Shown here piece by piece: positions 18,301 through 27,215 of a stretch of 64,000 nucleotides of DNA. The DNA lies in assembly GCA_026004195.1 (NCBI GenBank), contig BPIQ01000002.1, forward strand, positions 618,485 to 682,484, read 5' to 3'. Under the pieces are notes generated by a model. That model was not told where the DNA came from. It made no database searches and saw only the letters and a list, made by a program, of their open reading frames with translations. The stretch is from Candidatus Binatia bacterium (GTDB lineage: Bacteria; Desulfobacterota; Binatia; HRBIN30; BPIQ01). Both the position numbers and the translations under genes were made by a program. Positions within the stretch are counted from its first letter, which is position 1. Each line of letters opens with the position of its first letter.

Positions 18301-20137
18301 GCTCTCGCGCCATCTCCGTCTCGTGGCGGCGTTCGACCACCGCCACGTGTTCCTCGACCCCGAAGGGGACCCCGCGACGGCCTACGACGAGAGGGCCCGC
18401 CTCTTCCGCCTCCCGCGCTCGAGCTGGGCCGATTACGACCCCGCGAAGCTCGGCCCGGGCGGAGGGGTGTTTCCGCGGACGGCGAAAAGAGTCCCGCTCT
18501 CCCCCGAAGTTCGGGCTGCTCTCGGCGTGGAAGAGACGAGCCTTTCCGGCGAGGAGCTCGTTCGCGCCGTCCTGCGAGCGGACGTCGACCTCCTCTGGAA
18601 CGGCGGCATCGGCACCTACGTGAAGGCCAGCTCGGAAACGCACGCGGACGCAGGCGACCCCGCGAACGATTCGGTGCGAGTCGACGCGAACCAGGTCCGC
18701 GCCAAAGTGGTCGGAGAAGGAGGGAATCTCGGCTTCACGCAGAGCGCTCGGGTCGAGTACGCCCTCGGCGGGGGTCGGATCAACACGGACGCGATCGACA
18801 ACGCCGGGGGCGTCACGCTCTCCGACCACGAGGTGAACATCAAGATCGCGCTGGCGCCGGCCGTGGAGTCCGGGCGCCTCGACGAGCCGGCCCGGGATCG
18901 GCTCCTGGCCGAAATCACCGAGGACGTCGTACGCCGCGTCCTCCGGCAGAACGTCCGCCAGTCGCTCGCCCTCGGGCTCGAACAGTCGCGGAGCCGGAAA
19001 AAGCTCGGCGACTTTCTCGAATGGATCCACGAGCTCGAGGCGCTGGGGGAGCTCGACCGGGCGGCCGAAAGGCTTCCGGACCGGGACACGCTGCGGCGCC
19101 GGCGGGCCGACTTCCTCGGACTCACGCGGCCCGAGCTCGCCGTGCTCCTCGCGCGAACGAAGCTCCACTTCCAGCATCGCATCCTCGAATCGACCCTCCC
19201 CGACGACCCGGCCCTCGAGGGTCTCCTCTACGGCTACTTCCCCGAACGCGTGGTGCGCACGGACCGTGCGGCCGTCCGGCAGCACCGCCTCCGGCGGGAG
19301 ATCGTCACGGTGGAGCTCGCGAACCGCCTCGTCGACTTTTGCGGCACGACGTTCGTCCTTCGCGTGGCGAGGGACACCGGACGCGAGGAGCTGGCCGTCG
19401 TGCGCGCGTGGGCCGCGGCCTGTGCCCTGGTCGACGTCCACGCCCTCTGGGACCACCTCCTCGAGCTTTCCGTGCCCCTCCCCGTCGCCACCGAAGAGGG
19501 AACGTTCCTGCGCATCGAAGCGGCCCTCGAGCGCGCCGTGAAGTGGTTCCTCCAAACGCAAGACACGAGCGAGCCTCTCGGGCCGCTCCTCGAGCGGCTC
19601 GCCCCGTCCGTGGACGCGCTGTTCGGCACGCTCGCACGCTTCCTCCCGCGCGACCCGGGGCGGGAAATCGAGGCGACGGCGAAAGAACTCGAAGCGCTCG
19701 GCTGCGCGCGAGATCTCGCCGAGCGCACGGCGAAATTGCCGCGTCTGGCCGAGGTCCTCGAAATCGGACAACTGGCTTCGGAAGAAGGCGTCGACCTCGA
19801 AATCGCGGCGCGGACGTACTACGCGACCGACGCCGTGGTCGATTTCGAGTGGATCCGGGAGGCGCTCGGGTCCCTGCCGGGAGAAGATCGCTGGGAACGA
19901 CGGGCGGCGGAAGGACTTCTCGAGGGCCTCATGTACGCCCGCAGGGCGCTCGCGCGCGAGGTACTCGGAGAAGACGCCGAGGGAGTCGAAGACAAACTGC
20001 GAGCTTTCGTGGAAAAGCACCGCCGGCAAGCGGACGTCGTCGCCAAACTCTCGAACGACATCCGGAGCGCGCCGCGCCGCACGCTCGCCGGCTTCGTCGT
20101 GCTGATGCGGGAAATCGGCCGACTGTTGGGGAGGTAG
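15356..20137 (+). CDS. gdhB: NAD-specific glutamate dehydrogenase, large (180 kDa) type
   Basis: 1593 aa, the usual size of the large bacterial NAD-GDH class. It oxidatively deaminates glutamate to 2-oxoglutarate and ammonia and forms homo-oligomers in the cytoplasm. N-terminal ACT-like regulatory segments cover about residues 1-700. The catalytic core begins near residue 800 with [39 protein letters not shown], the glutamate-binding lysine signature of this family. The Rossmann part follows ([17 protein letters not shown]), then a long C-terminal helical region. It suggests amino acids are used as a carbon source. A metallo-hydrolase gene starts 6 bp after its stop. Confidence 0.96.
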   Translation: [1593 protein letters not shown]

Positions 20138-20142
20138 GATTC

Positions 20143-20883
20143 ATGAGCGTACGCGTCACCTTCCTGGGAGCGGGGGATGCCTTCGGTTCGGGGGGCCGCT
20201 GCATGGCAGCCTATCTCGTCGAGACTCCCACCACCTCGCTGCTCCTCGACTGCGGCCCGACGATCCTCACCTCGAGCAAGCGCCACGGCGTGGACCTCGA
20301 GCGGGTGGACGCCGTGGTCCTGAGCCATCTTCACGGCGATCACTTCGGGGGCCTTCCCTTTCTCTTTCTCGAGTACCTCTTCGAGCGGCCGCGGAAGCGT
20401 CCGCTCGTCGTGGCCGGGCCCGCGGGCACTCCCGGCCGGGTACACGCCCTTTTCCGCACGATGTACCGCGACCTCGCTCGCGAAGGGCTCGCGTTTCCCG
20501 TCGAATATCTCCCCCTCTCCCCGCGCCGCAGGGCGACGATCGGCGACGTCGTCCTCTACCCTTTCCGCGTGCCGCACCAGAAAAAGGACGTCTCTCTCGG
20601 CTTCCGACTGGAAACGAACTCCCGGGTGCTCGTCTATTCCGGAGATTCCGGGTGGACCGAAGCTCTCGTGCGCCATTCGCGGGACGCGGACCTCTTCGTC
20701 TGCGAGTGTTGCTTCTTCGAAACCCGGGTGGACTTCCACCTCGACTACCCCCGCATCGCGGAAAACCGCTCCCGGCTCTCGTGCAAGCGGCTCGTCCTGA
20801 GCCACCTGGGTCGAGAGGTCCTGGCCCGCGCGGACGAGGTCCGGGAGGAACTTGCGTTCGACGGGCTCGTCGTCGAGCTCTGA
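20143..20883 (+). CDS. MBL-fold metallo-hydrolase, RNase Z-like
   Basis: 246 aa, ATG at 20143 preceded by a GGGGAGG ribosome-binding site that overlaps the end of the gdh gene. The zinc signature SHLHGDHFGG (about residues 60-69) follows the N-terminal FLGAGDAFGSGGR strand, and later metal ligands are in YSGDSG and the C-terminal LSHLG. The layout resembles ribonuclease Z and the related cAMP phosphodiesterase/phosphonate families. It lacks the flexible exosite arm of true tRNase Z, so it is more likely a general phosphodiesterase-type hydrolase. Probably cytoplasmic and part of the GNAT-gdh operon. Confidence 0.88.
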   Translation: MSVRVTFLGAGDAFGSGGRCMAAYLVETPTTSLLLDCGPTILTSSKRHGVDLERVDAVVLSHLHGDHFGGLPFLFLEYLFERPRKRPLVVAGPAGTPGRVHALFRTMYRDLAREGLAFPVEYLPLSPRRRATIGDVVLYPFRVPHQKKDVSLGFRLETNSRVLVYSGDSGWTEALVRHSRDADLFVCECCFFETRVDFHLDYPRIAENRSRLSCKRLVLSHLGREVLARADEVREELAFDGLVVEL

Positions 20884-20894
20884 GCGGCTCCGGA

Positions 20895-21365
20895 TCAGGC
20901 GGCCCGGCTCGCCAACTCCCGGGCGCGCACGGTCTCGACGATCTGTTGCCAGCCGTTCCGGTAGCGCGCGAAACGACCGCGGTACGGACGCCGGGCCTCC
21001 GGCAGGTAGAAGGTCTTGCCGGTGATCGCCGACCACGGAATCACGTACACGTCTTCCATCGAGGGCGGCTTGCCGGTCCCCAGGGGGACACAGAGAAAAA
21101 AGTCGCAGTACTGGGCTCCCACGACACCGCGGTGGTGGAAGTTGAAGTTCCAGGCGCGGTAGACGTACTGGTAGAGTCGTCGCTTCACGCGAACGCGGCG
21201 GCGCGACGAGCTCGGGAAGGCGACCCGAAGGGCCAGCCGAACGCGCCCCTGGACCGTGAAGTCGTAGCGTTGCATCGGGCTGGCCTCTTTGACGGTGAGA
21301 CCCAGAGTCTCGAGGTGCTGGATGACGACGGGCTTCGGCAGATCGTGGATGGCAGGTCGATCCAT
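20895..21365 (-). CDS. Hypothetical protein, faintly nuclease-like
   Basis: 156 aa from the ATG at 21365, which has a clear AGGGGGA ribosome-binding site just upstream. The central part alternates strands and basic residues (YDFTVQGRVRLALRVAFPSSSRRRVRVKRRLYQYVYRAWNF), then reads YCDFFLCVPLG and a Tyr/Arg-rich end. The pattern of a strand-rich core with D...V.VK and YCDFFLCV weakly recalls small PD-(D/E)XK nuclease-fold proteins that bind DNA, but I cannot place the catalytic residues with confidence. It is convergent with the MBL gene (11 bp apart) and divergent from the next gene. Confidence 0.65.
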   Translation of the reverse strand: MDRPAIHDLPKPVVIQHLETLGLTVKEASPMQRYDFTVQGRVRLALRVAFPSSSRRRVRVKRRLYQYVYRAWNFNFHHRGVVGAQYCDFFLCVPLGTGKPPSMEDVYVIPWSAITGKTFYLPEARRPYRGRFARYRNGWQQIVETVRARELASRAA

Positions 21366-21608
21366 GGAATCCCCCTTGTCGTCGGACGAACCTCTCCGCG
21401 GACGGCATCCTCCGTCTTCCGTCCTCCCCCCGGAGTCCGAGAATTTCGAGGCGGCATTCTTTCGCCCTACCCTCGCAAAGAGGAAGGCTAACCCGTTCCG
21501 GGGAAAATGAAAACGAAAAAATGCACGCGGTAGCCTTCCGCCGGTCTCTGTGGAAAGGTGACGGCGCGGGGCGCGCGGGCTGCCGCCACGCCGCCCGGAC
21601 CGGCTGTC

Positions 21609-22772
21609 ATGGGGAAAAAGGACGCACGAAAAGAACGGCTCGGCCGCGGGGGGAAACTCCTCCGTGCCTGGGGCGTCGGGGACGAGGTCGAAGCCCTCGG
21701 CGCCGCGCTCGGCAGGGATCCCGATGCCGACCTCGCGATCGCGGAAAGGCTCGGTGGGATCGCCGACCCGAGAAGCGTCTCCCTGCTCCTCGAGCTCGAG
21801 GGCCGGGGGGCCGACAAAGACTTGCGGCGCGAGGTACGGCGTTCGCTCTTCCGACTCCGCCAGCGGGGGCTCGAAGTTCCCGAACGCCGCCCCGAGCCGC
21901 CGCCCCCGCTGCCCCGAGCCGCCGCGGGCGAGCTCGAAGGGTTCCTCTCCCTGGCGGACTCCGGAGGGACCTTCTACCTGGCATTGACACAGAGCCGCGC
22001 GGAAGGGACGTACTATCTTTTCACGATCGTCAACGACCCGGAAGGTCTCGAGGAGTGCGAGCTGCACGTCGTGAGCCGAAAATCCCTGCGGGAAGCGCAC
22101 GCCGAAATGCTCTCGAAGCACGGGATCGCGATCGTACGAACGGACGGCGCATACTGCGACGCGCGGCTACGCGCCGCGTACGAGGCGGCGGTGGAGCGCG
22201 GGGCCACGATCCGGGGCGATTACCTCGCTCTGCGGGCGAGATTCTCGGGAGAACCACCCCGAGAGGTCCTTCACCCGGCACTCGGACAGTTCGAGGTCGG
22301 CGCCGACGAAGGAACCCGACCGGAGACGCTCTCCCTGGTCGAAACAACGGAGCTCGGGGGCTGGAGGGTCCCGGCCGAGCGCCTGGCCCCCCACCTCGAA
22401 GCTCTCCGCGCGGCGGAGCGGAGCCCCATCGTTCTCCAGGAGCACCTCGAACGCGAGCGGCGCGAGGAAATCGTCGGGAAGGCCGTCCTCGAGATCTTCG
22501 GCGGCCCCTGGAAGGCGAGCTACGCCCGGCGACTGCTCGACGCGGCGCTCGTCTTCTCCGGCACGCGACGCCCCGAAGCCGCGCGTCACGCCGTGGCCGT
22601 GGCTCGCGCTCTCGAGGAAAAAGACCCCCGGGAAATCCCCTTCTGCGTCGCGCTGGTGAAGCTGAGCCTCGCCGAGGCCACCGAGGAGGATCGGGAGCGG
22701 GAAGCGGAACGCCGGCTCTTCGTCGTGACACCCGACGAAGCGCTGGCCCAGGCGCGCCGTCCGCGACGCTGA
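21609..22772 (+). CDS. Hypothetical protein with HEAT-like N-terminus
   Basis: 387 aa from the ATG at 21609. The first 75 residues look like a short HEAT/Arm-type repeat (LAIAERLGGIADPRSVSLLLELEGRGADKDLRREVRRSLFRLRQRG), followed by a Pro-rich hinge and a mixed alpha/beta region with GTFYLALTQSRAEGTYYLFTIVNDPEGLEECELHVVSRKSL. No catalytic motif is seen. It ends 15 bp before the mrp gene on the same strand, so it is probably in an operon with that iron-sulfur carrier. Role unknown. Confidence 0.75.
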   Translation: MGKKDARKERLGRGGKLLRAWGVGDEVEALGAALGRDPDADLAIAERLGGIADPRSVSLLLELEGRGADKDLRREVRRSLFRLRQRGLEVPERRPEPPPPLPRAAAGELEGFLSLADSGGTFYLALTQSRAEGTYYLFTIVNDPEGLEECELHVVSRKSLREAHAEMLSKHGIAIVRTDGAYCDARLRAAYEAAVERGATIRGDYLALRARFSGEPPREVLHPALGQFEVGADEGTRPETLSLVETTELGGWRVPAERLAPHLEALRAAERSPIVLQEHLERERREEIVGKAVLEIFGGPWKASYARRLLDAALVFSGTRRPEAARHAVAVARALEEKDPREIPFCVALVKLSLAEATEEDREREAERRLFVVTPDEALAQARRPRR

Positions 22773-22787
22773 GGACGGGGAGAAGCC

Positions 22788-23864
22788 ATGCCGACGACGA
22801 AGACGCCGAACGAAATTCTCGAGCTCCTTCGGGCCGTCAAGTACCCCGGCTACACGCGCGACATCGTGTCCTTCGGAATGGTGCGCGACGTGCAGGTCGG
22901 GAGCGACGCGATCACGATCGTCCTTTCCGTCACCTCCCGCAATCCCGAGACCGTCGAACAGATCCGCCGCGACGTCGAGCGCGTCGTGGGAGAAGCGACC
23001 GGAAGTCCCGTTCGCACCGTACTCGCGGAGCCCGCCGGAGCTCGCCCCGCACCCGCGAGGGGTCCCCGGAAAATCTCCGGCGCGGAGCACGTCGTCGCGG
23101 TGGCGAGCGGGAAGGGCGGGGTCGGCAAATCCACGGTGGCGGTCAACCTCGCGCTCGCCCTCCGGCAGCTCGGGCACTCGACGGGCCTCCTGGACGCCGA
23201 CGTCTACGGCCCGAGTGTGCCTCTGCTTCTGGGACTGGGGGACCGGCCCGTCCCGAGGGAGGACAACCGGATCGAACCCGTGGAACGCTACGGCCTCCGG
23301 GTGATGTCGATGGGGCTGCTGGTCGGAAGAGCGACGCCGATCATCTGGCGCGGCCCCATGGTGAACAAGCTCCTCACCCAGTTCCTCCACGACGTGGACT
23401 GGGGGAAGCTCGACTTCCTGGTCCTCGACCTGCCGCCCGGCACGGGGGACGCCCAGCTCACCGTCGCGCAGCAGGTGGCCCTTTCCGGCGGCATCATCGT
23501 CACCACCCCGCAGGACGTGGCACTCGCCGACGTCAAGCGGGGAATCAAGATGTTCGAGCAGGTCCACGCGCCCGTCCTCGGGCTCGTCGAGAACATGAGC
23601 TACTACGAGTGCCGTTCGTGCGGTCATCGGGCGGAGATCTTCGGCCACGGCGGAGGCAGGCAGCTCGCCGAGAAATTCGGCATCCCCTTTCTCGCCGAAA
23701 TCCCCATCTCGAGGGAACTCCGCGAAGCGAGCGATCGGGGAGAACCCATCGTCGCGACCCGTCCCGACCACCCCGTGAGTCGCATCTTCGCCGAAATCGC
23801 GCGTCGGGTGGTCGAGGAGCTGCGCGCGCGGCAGGAAGCCGAGGTGCTCCCTACGGTTCACTGA
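22788..23864 (+). CDS. mrp: Mrp/NBP35 family ATP-binding iron-sulfur cluster carrier
   Basis: 358 aa. An N-terminal DUF59/MIP18-like domain (residues 5-80, VKYPGYTRDIVSFGMVRDV) precedes a P-loop NTPase with the deviant Walker A SGKGGVGKS (about residues 106-114), the A' Asp in LLDADVYGPS, and LVLDLPPGTGD. A Cys-x2-Cys pair near residue 274 (YYECRSCGHRAEIFGHGG) is the cluster-binding site shared at the dimer interface. The protein carries and delivers Fe-S clusters to apoproteins in the cytoplasm; clients nearby could include the Rieske protein and the 4Fe-4S methyltransferase. Its end overlaps the convergent bactofilin gene by 14 bp. Confidence 0.95.
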   Translation: MPTTKTPNEILELLRAVKYPGYTRDIVSFGMVRDVQVGSDAITIVLSVTSRNPETVEQIRRDVERVVGEATGSPVRTVLAEPAGARPAPARGPRKISGAEHVVAVASGKGGVGKSTVAVNLALALRQLGHSTGLLDADVYGPSVPLLLGLGDRPVPREDNRIEPVERYGLRVMSMGLLVGRATPIIWRGPMVNKLLTQFLHDVDWGKLDFLVLDLPPGTGDAQLTVAQQVALSGGIIVTTPQDVALADVKRGIKMFEQVHAPVLGLVENMSYYECRSCGHRAEIFGHGGGRQLAEKFGIPFLAEIPISRELREASDRGEPIVATRPDHPVSRIFAEIARRVVEELRARQEAEVLPTVH

Positions 23865-24267
23865 CCCCCGGGGAGCGACAGTTGCCGTCGAAAACGCCCC
23901 CCGGGCGCACGACGAGGCTGCGCGTCTCGACGTCGGCGAGGAGTCGGCCTTCCGGTGCCACCTCGACCCTCTCGGCGCCGAACACGCGCCCCCGCACGAC
24001 GCCGTAGACCACGAGCTGCACGGCGTGGACGTCTCCCCGGACCGATCCTCCCTTCCCGACGACGAGCAGGTCGCGGCAGCGAACCTCGCCGCGAAGCTCC
24101 GCTTCGATGCGGGTGGGTCCCTGGAAACTGAGCTTCCCCGTGATCGGCTTTTCGCTTTCGATCACCGCGACGCGGACACGAGCGTCGAGAAAGCCCGGGA
24201 GGTCTTCCCGACCGCCGGACCTCGGGCCGGCGGGCAAGGGCGGACGCCGGGATCTCTCTCGCGTCAT
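23851..24267 (-). CDS. Bactofilin family protein
   Basis: 138 aa. The core is a set of short beta-helix rungs of the bactofilin type: [66 protein letters not shown]..., where each rung has the hydrophobic/Gly pattern V.G.V....V.V...G.V.G. Basic/Pro-rich and short tails flank it. Bactofilins polymerise without nucleotide and scaffold cell-shape or envelope enzymes at the inner membrane. The ATG overlaps the oppF stop by 4 nt (ATGA), so it is the last gene of the opp operon, an unusual place for a cytoskeletal gene. The 3' end overlaps mrp convergently. Confidence 0.85.
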   Translation of the reverse strand: MTRERSRRPPLPAGPRSGGREDLPGFLDARVRVAVIESEKPITGKLSFQGPTRIEAELRGEVRCRDLLVVGKGGSVRGDVHAVQLVVYGVVRGRVFGAERVEVAPEGRLLADVETRSLVVRPGGVFDGNCRSPGVSEP

Positions 24268-25232
24268 GCCGGAAAGACGTGACAGGCCACCGCGTGGCCT
24301 CGCGAACCCACCACGAGAGGGGGTACTTCACGGCGGCAGCGGTCTTCGGCGTACGGGCACCGCGGGTGGAAAGCGCAGCCGGGAGGAGGCGAGACGGGGC
24401 TCGGGGGTTCTCCCGCAAGCACGATCCGCTCCCGCCGGCGCCCGGGGTCGGGGACCGGAACCGCGGAGAGAAGGGCGCGCGTGTAGGGGTGCCGAGGGTT
24501 CGCGTACAACTCCTCGCTCGGCGCGAGCTCGACGATCTTCCCGAGATACATGATCGCCACCCGGTGGCTCAGATGCTCCACCAGACGGAGGTCGTGGGAG
24601 ATGAAAACGTAGGCGAGGCCGAGCTCGCGTTGCAAGTCCTCGAGCAGGTTCACGATCTGAGCCTGTACCGAGACGTCGAGCGCCGAGACCGGCTCGTCGG
24701 CCACGATGCAGCGTGGCTCGACAGCGAGCGCCCGGGCGATGCCGATGCGCTGTCTCTGCCCGCCGCTGAACTCGTGAGGGTAGCGCCGGGCGGCGTCGGC
24801 GGAGAGGCCCACGCGCTCGAGGAGTCCGGCGATGCGCCGCGTCCGTTCCGCCCCCCGCGCGAGCCCGTGGATGTCGATCCCCTCGGCCACGATGTCCCCG
24901 ACTTTCATCCTCGGGTCGAGCGACCCGTAGGGATCCTGGAACACGATCTGCATCTCGCGCCTTTTGCGCCGGAGCTCGCGGGGGGAAAGCGCGGAGAGGT
25001 CGATCCCGTCGAAAAAAACCTTCCCTGCCGTAGGCTCGAGAAGCCGGAGCAGCAGCCGGCCGAGGGTGGACTTCCCGCAACCCGACTCCCCCACGATGCC
25101 GAGGGTCTCGCCCGGACGGACGTCGAGATCCACGCCGTCCACGGCGCGCACGAATTCTCGCTTCTTCCCGAGCCCGCGCCCGAGCGGGAAGATCTTGACG
25201 AGCCCTCGGGCCACGAGCAGCGGCGTGCTCAC
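24264..25232 (-). CDS. oppF: Oligopeptide ABC transporter ATP-binding protein OppF
   Basis: 322 aa from a GTG at 25232 (a second GTG lies one codon upstream). Walker [10 protein letters not shown] (about residue 44), signature [14 protein letters not shown], Walker [13 protein letters not shown] and the switch His in FISHDLRLV are all present. The C-terminal extension [16 protein letters not shown] and a Cys-rich end ([23 protein letters not shown]) are typical of OppF/DppF. It forms the nucleotide-binding heterodimer with OppD and drives uptake of peptides or similar solutes. It overlaps oppD upstream (GTGA) and the bactofilin downstream. Confidence 0.95.
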   Translation of the reverse strand: MSTPLLVARGLVKIFPLGRGLGKKREFVRAVDGVDLDVRPGETLGIVGESGCGKSTLGRLLLRLLEPTAGKVFFDGIDLSALSPRELRRKRREMQIVFQDPYGSLDPRMKVGDIVAEGIDIHGLARGAERTRRIAGLLERVGLSADAARRYPHEFSGGQRQRIGIARALAVEPRCIVADEPVSALDVSVQAQIVNLLEDLQRELGLAYVFISHDLRLVEHLSHRVAIMYLGKIVELAPSEELYANPRHPYTRALLSAVPVPDPGRRRERIVLAGEPPSPVSPPPGCAFHPRCPYAEDRCRREVPPLVVGSRGHAVACHVFPA

Positions 25233-26224
25233 CACCTCACCTCGCCGGCGTGGTAACAAGCCACGAAATGCCCCGCACGAGCCTCGCGGTACGGGGGAGT
25301 TTCCGCGGCGCACTCGGGACCCGCCCCCGGGCAGCGGTCGCGGAACCGACAACCGGACGGCCAGTGGAGCGGGTCGGGAACCTGTCCGGGGATGGCCCGG
25401 AGTCTTTCTCCTCGGCCCGGTCCGATCCTCGGAATCGACTGCAGGAGACCGGACGTGTAGGGGTGCAACGGTCTCGAAAAAAGCTCTTCGGTCGGCGCGC
25501 GTTCGACGATCTTCCCGGCGTACATGATCGCGACCTCGTGGGCGCGCTGCGCCACGATGCCGAGGTCGTGCGTGACCAGCAAGAGCGCCATGCGAAAGCG
25601 GTTCTGGAGACTTTCGATCAGGTCGAGAATCTGCGCCTCGATCGTCACGTCGAGCGCCGTCGTAGGCTCGTCCGCGACGAGAACCCTGGGCTCGCACGAA
25701 AGCGCGATCGCGATCACGACCCTCTGCTTCATGCCCCCGCTCAACTGGTGGGGATACTCCCGGGCCCGCCGTTCGGGCTCGGGGATTTCCACGAGCCGGA
25801 GCATCTCGACCGCACGCGCCCACGCTTCGCGGCGCCCCATGCCCTTGTGGTAACGGAGGGTCTCGGCGATCTGCTCGCCGACCGGGAAAACGGGATTCAG
25901 CGACGTGGCGGGCTCCTGGAAGACCATCGCGATGTCGTTCCCGCGGACCCGCCGCATCTCCCTTTCCGGCAAGGCGAGAAGATCGCGCCCGTCGAGAAGC
26001 ACCTGCCCGCCGACGATCCGGCCCGGGGGCGGCACGAGCCGCAAGATCGAAAGCGCGGTCATGGTCTTCCCGCAACCCGACTCCCCCACGAGCCCGAGCG
26101 TCCTGCCCCTCGCGAGCTCGAAGCTCACGGAGTCGACGGCCCGGACCTCGCCGGCCGGCAAAAAGAAGCTCGTCCGCAGGTCGCGGACCTCGAGCACGGG
26201 GGATTCGGAGACTTCAGACGACAC
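25229..26224 (-). CDS. oppD: Oligopeptide ABC transporter ATP-binding protein OppD
   Basis: 331 aa from a GTG at 26224, chosen because everything upstream of it in this frame is a shadow of oppC. Walker [10 protein letters not shown], signature [15 protein letters not shown], Walker [13 protein letters not shown], and the switch His in LVTHDLGIV are intact. The OppD-type end [14 protein letters not shown] plus a Cys-containing tail ([21 protein letters not shown]) is complete and suits the Fe-S-binding or structural Cys cluster seen in OppD/OppF proteins. It overlaps oppC by 11 bp and oppF by 4 bp. Confidence 0.95.
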   Translation of the reverse strand: MSSEVSESPVLEVRDLRTSFFLPAGEVRAVDSVSFELARGRTLGLVGESGCGKTMTALSILRLVPPPGRIVGGQVLLDGRDLLALPEREMRRVRGNDIAMVFQEPATSLNPVFPVGEQIAETLRYHKGMGRREAWARAVEMLRLVEIPEPERRAREYPHQLSGGMKQRVVIAIALSCEPRVLVADEPTTALDVTIEAQILDLIESLQNRFRMALLLVTHDLGIVAQRAHEVAIMYAGKIVERAPTEELFSRPLHPYTSGLLQSIPRIGPGRGERLRAIPGQVPDPLHWPSGCRFRDRCPGAGPECAAETPPYREARAGHFVACYHAGEVRW

Positions 26225-27215
26225 TGCGCGGATCCAGCCGGTCGCGGAGGTAGTCGCCGAGAAAGTTGAACGCCATGATCGTGAGAAAAATGAAGACGCC
26301 CGGGACGAGGATCCAGGGGTAACGGGCCAGATGCTGCAGGTTCTGGGCGTCGGCCAGCAGACTCCCCCACGACGCACTGGGCTCCTGGATCCCGAGACCG
26401 AGAAGGGAGAGCGCACTCTCGGAAAGGATGAAGCCCGGAATGGAGAGGGTGGCCGCGACGATCGTGTAGCTGAACGTGTTCGGGACGAGATGCCGCACGA
26501 CGATCCGGGTGTGCGTGGCACCGAGGGCGCGCGCCGCGAGCACGTACTCCCGGGTCCGGAGCGACGCCACCATGCCCCGGATCACGCGCGCGAAGCCCGC
26601 CCAGCGAATGAGACTCAGGATGGCCACGATGAGGACGAAAGTCTGGGCGGGAGAAAGGGTCGGCGGAATCAGCGAAGCCAGCGCCAGCAGGAAGTAGAAA
26701 GAAGGCAGCGACATCTCCACCTCGACGATCCGCATCAGCACGGAATCGACCCAGCCCCCGAAGTAGCCCGCGAGAGCTCCGAGAAAAAGACCGAGGGAAA
26801 AACTCGTCACGACGCCGACGATCCCGATGGCGAGGCTCACCCGGCCCCCGTACACGATGCGGGAGAAGAGATCGCGACCGAGCGCGTCCGTACCGAAGAG
26901 GAACACCTTGGCCTCGGGATCGTCCGTACCGAAAAGCCGCCCCCGGAAGAAAAAGCGAACGGGTACGCGCCGTTCCCGCCGCTCGACGTAGCGGCGTGCC
27001 GCGGGGTCCACGAGCTCGTACGGGTAGGTGTAGAGCACGGACTCTTCGAGCCAGCGAGACGGAGGATTGACGTAGAGGCTCGACGGCGGGCAGTGCGGGA
27101 ACCGCCGGTTCTGTTCCGCGTAGTCGTAGGGAGCGACGAAAGGCGCGAAAATCGCGGCGCCGTAGAAAAGAGCCAGGATCGCCACGCTCGCCCGCACGAC
27201 CAGGGGCGCTTTCAC
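26214..27215 (-). CDS. oppC: Oligopeptide ABC transporter permease OppC
   Basis: 333 aa, GTG start overlapping the oppB stop (GTGA). The first transmembrane helix is followed by a roughly 100-residue periplasmic loop ending with the family signature FGTDALGRDLFSRIVYGGRVSLAIG. Five further helices follow, with the EAA-type loop ARALGATHTRIVVRHLVPNTF, which docks on the ATPases. It forms the translocation channel with OppB in the inner membrane. The C-terminal ASWGSLLADAQ is the usual ending. Confidence 0.95.
   Translation of the reverse strand: MKAPLVVRASVAILALFYGAAIFAPFVAPYDYAEQNRRFPHCPPSSLYVNPPSRWLEESVLYTYPYELVDPAARRYVERRERRVPVRFFFRGRLFGTDDPEAKVFLFGTDALGRDLFSRIVYGGRVSLAIGIVGVVTSFSLGLFLGALAGYFGGWVDSVLMRIVEVEMSLPSFYFLLALASLIPPTLSPAQTFVLIVAILSLIRWAGFARVIRGMVASLRTREYVLAARALGATHTRIVVRHLVPNTFSYTIVAATLSIPGFILSESALSLLGLGIQEPSASWGSLLADAQNLQHLARYPWILVPGVFIFLTIMAFNFLGDYLRDRLDPRSVV

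Noticed and set aside
15628..20883. A 1751-codon frame ending in the MBL hydrolase
   Set aside because: It is the wrong frame of the NAD-GDH gene; only the part from 20143 is credible.
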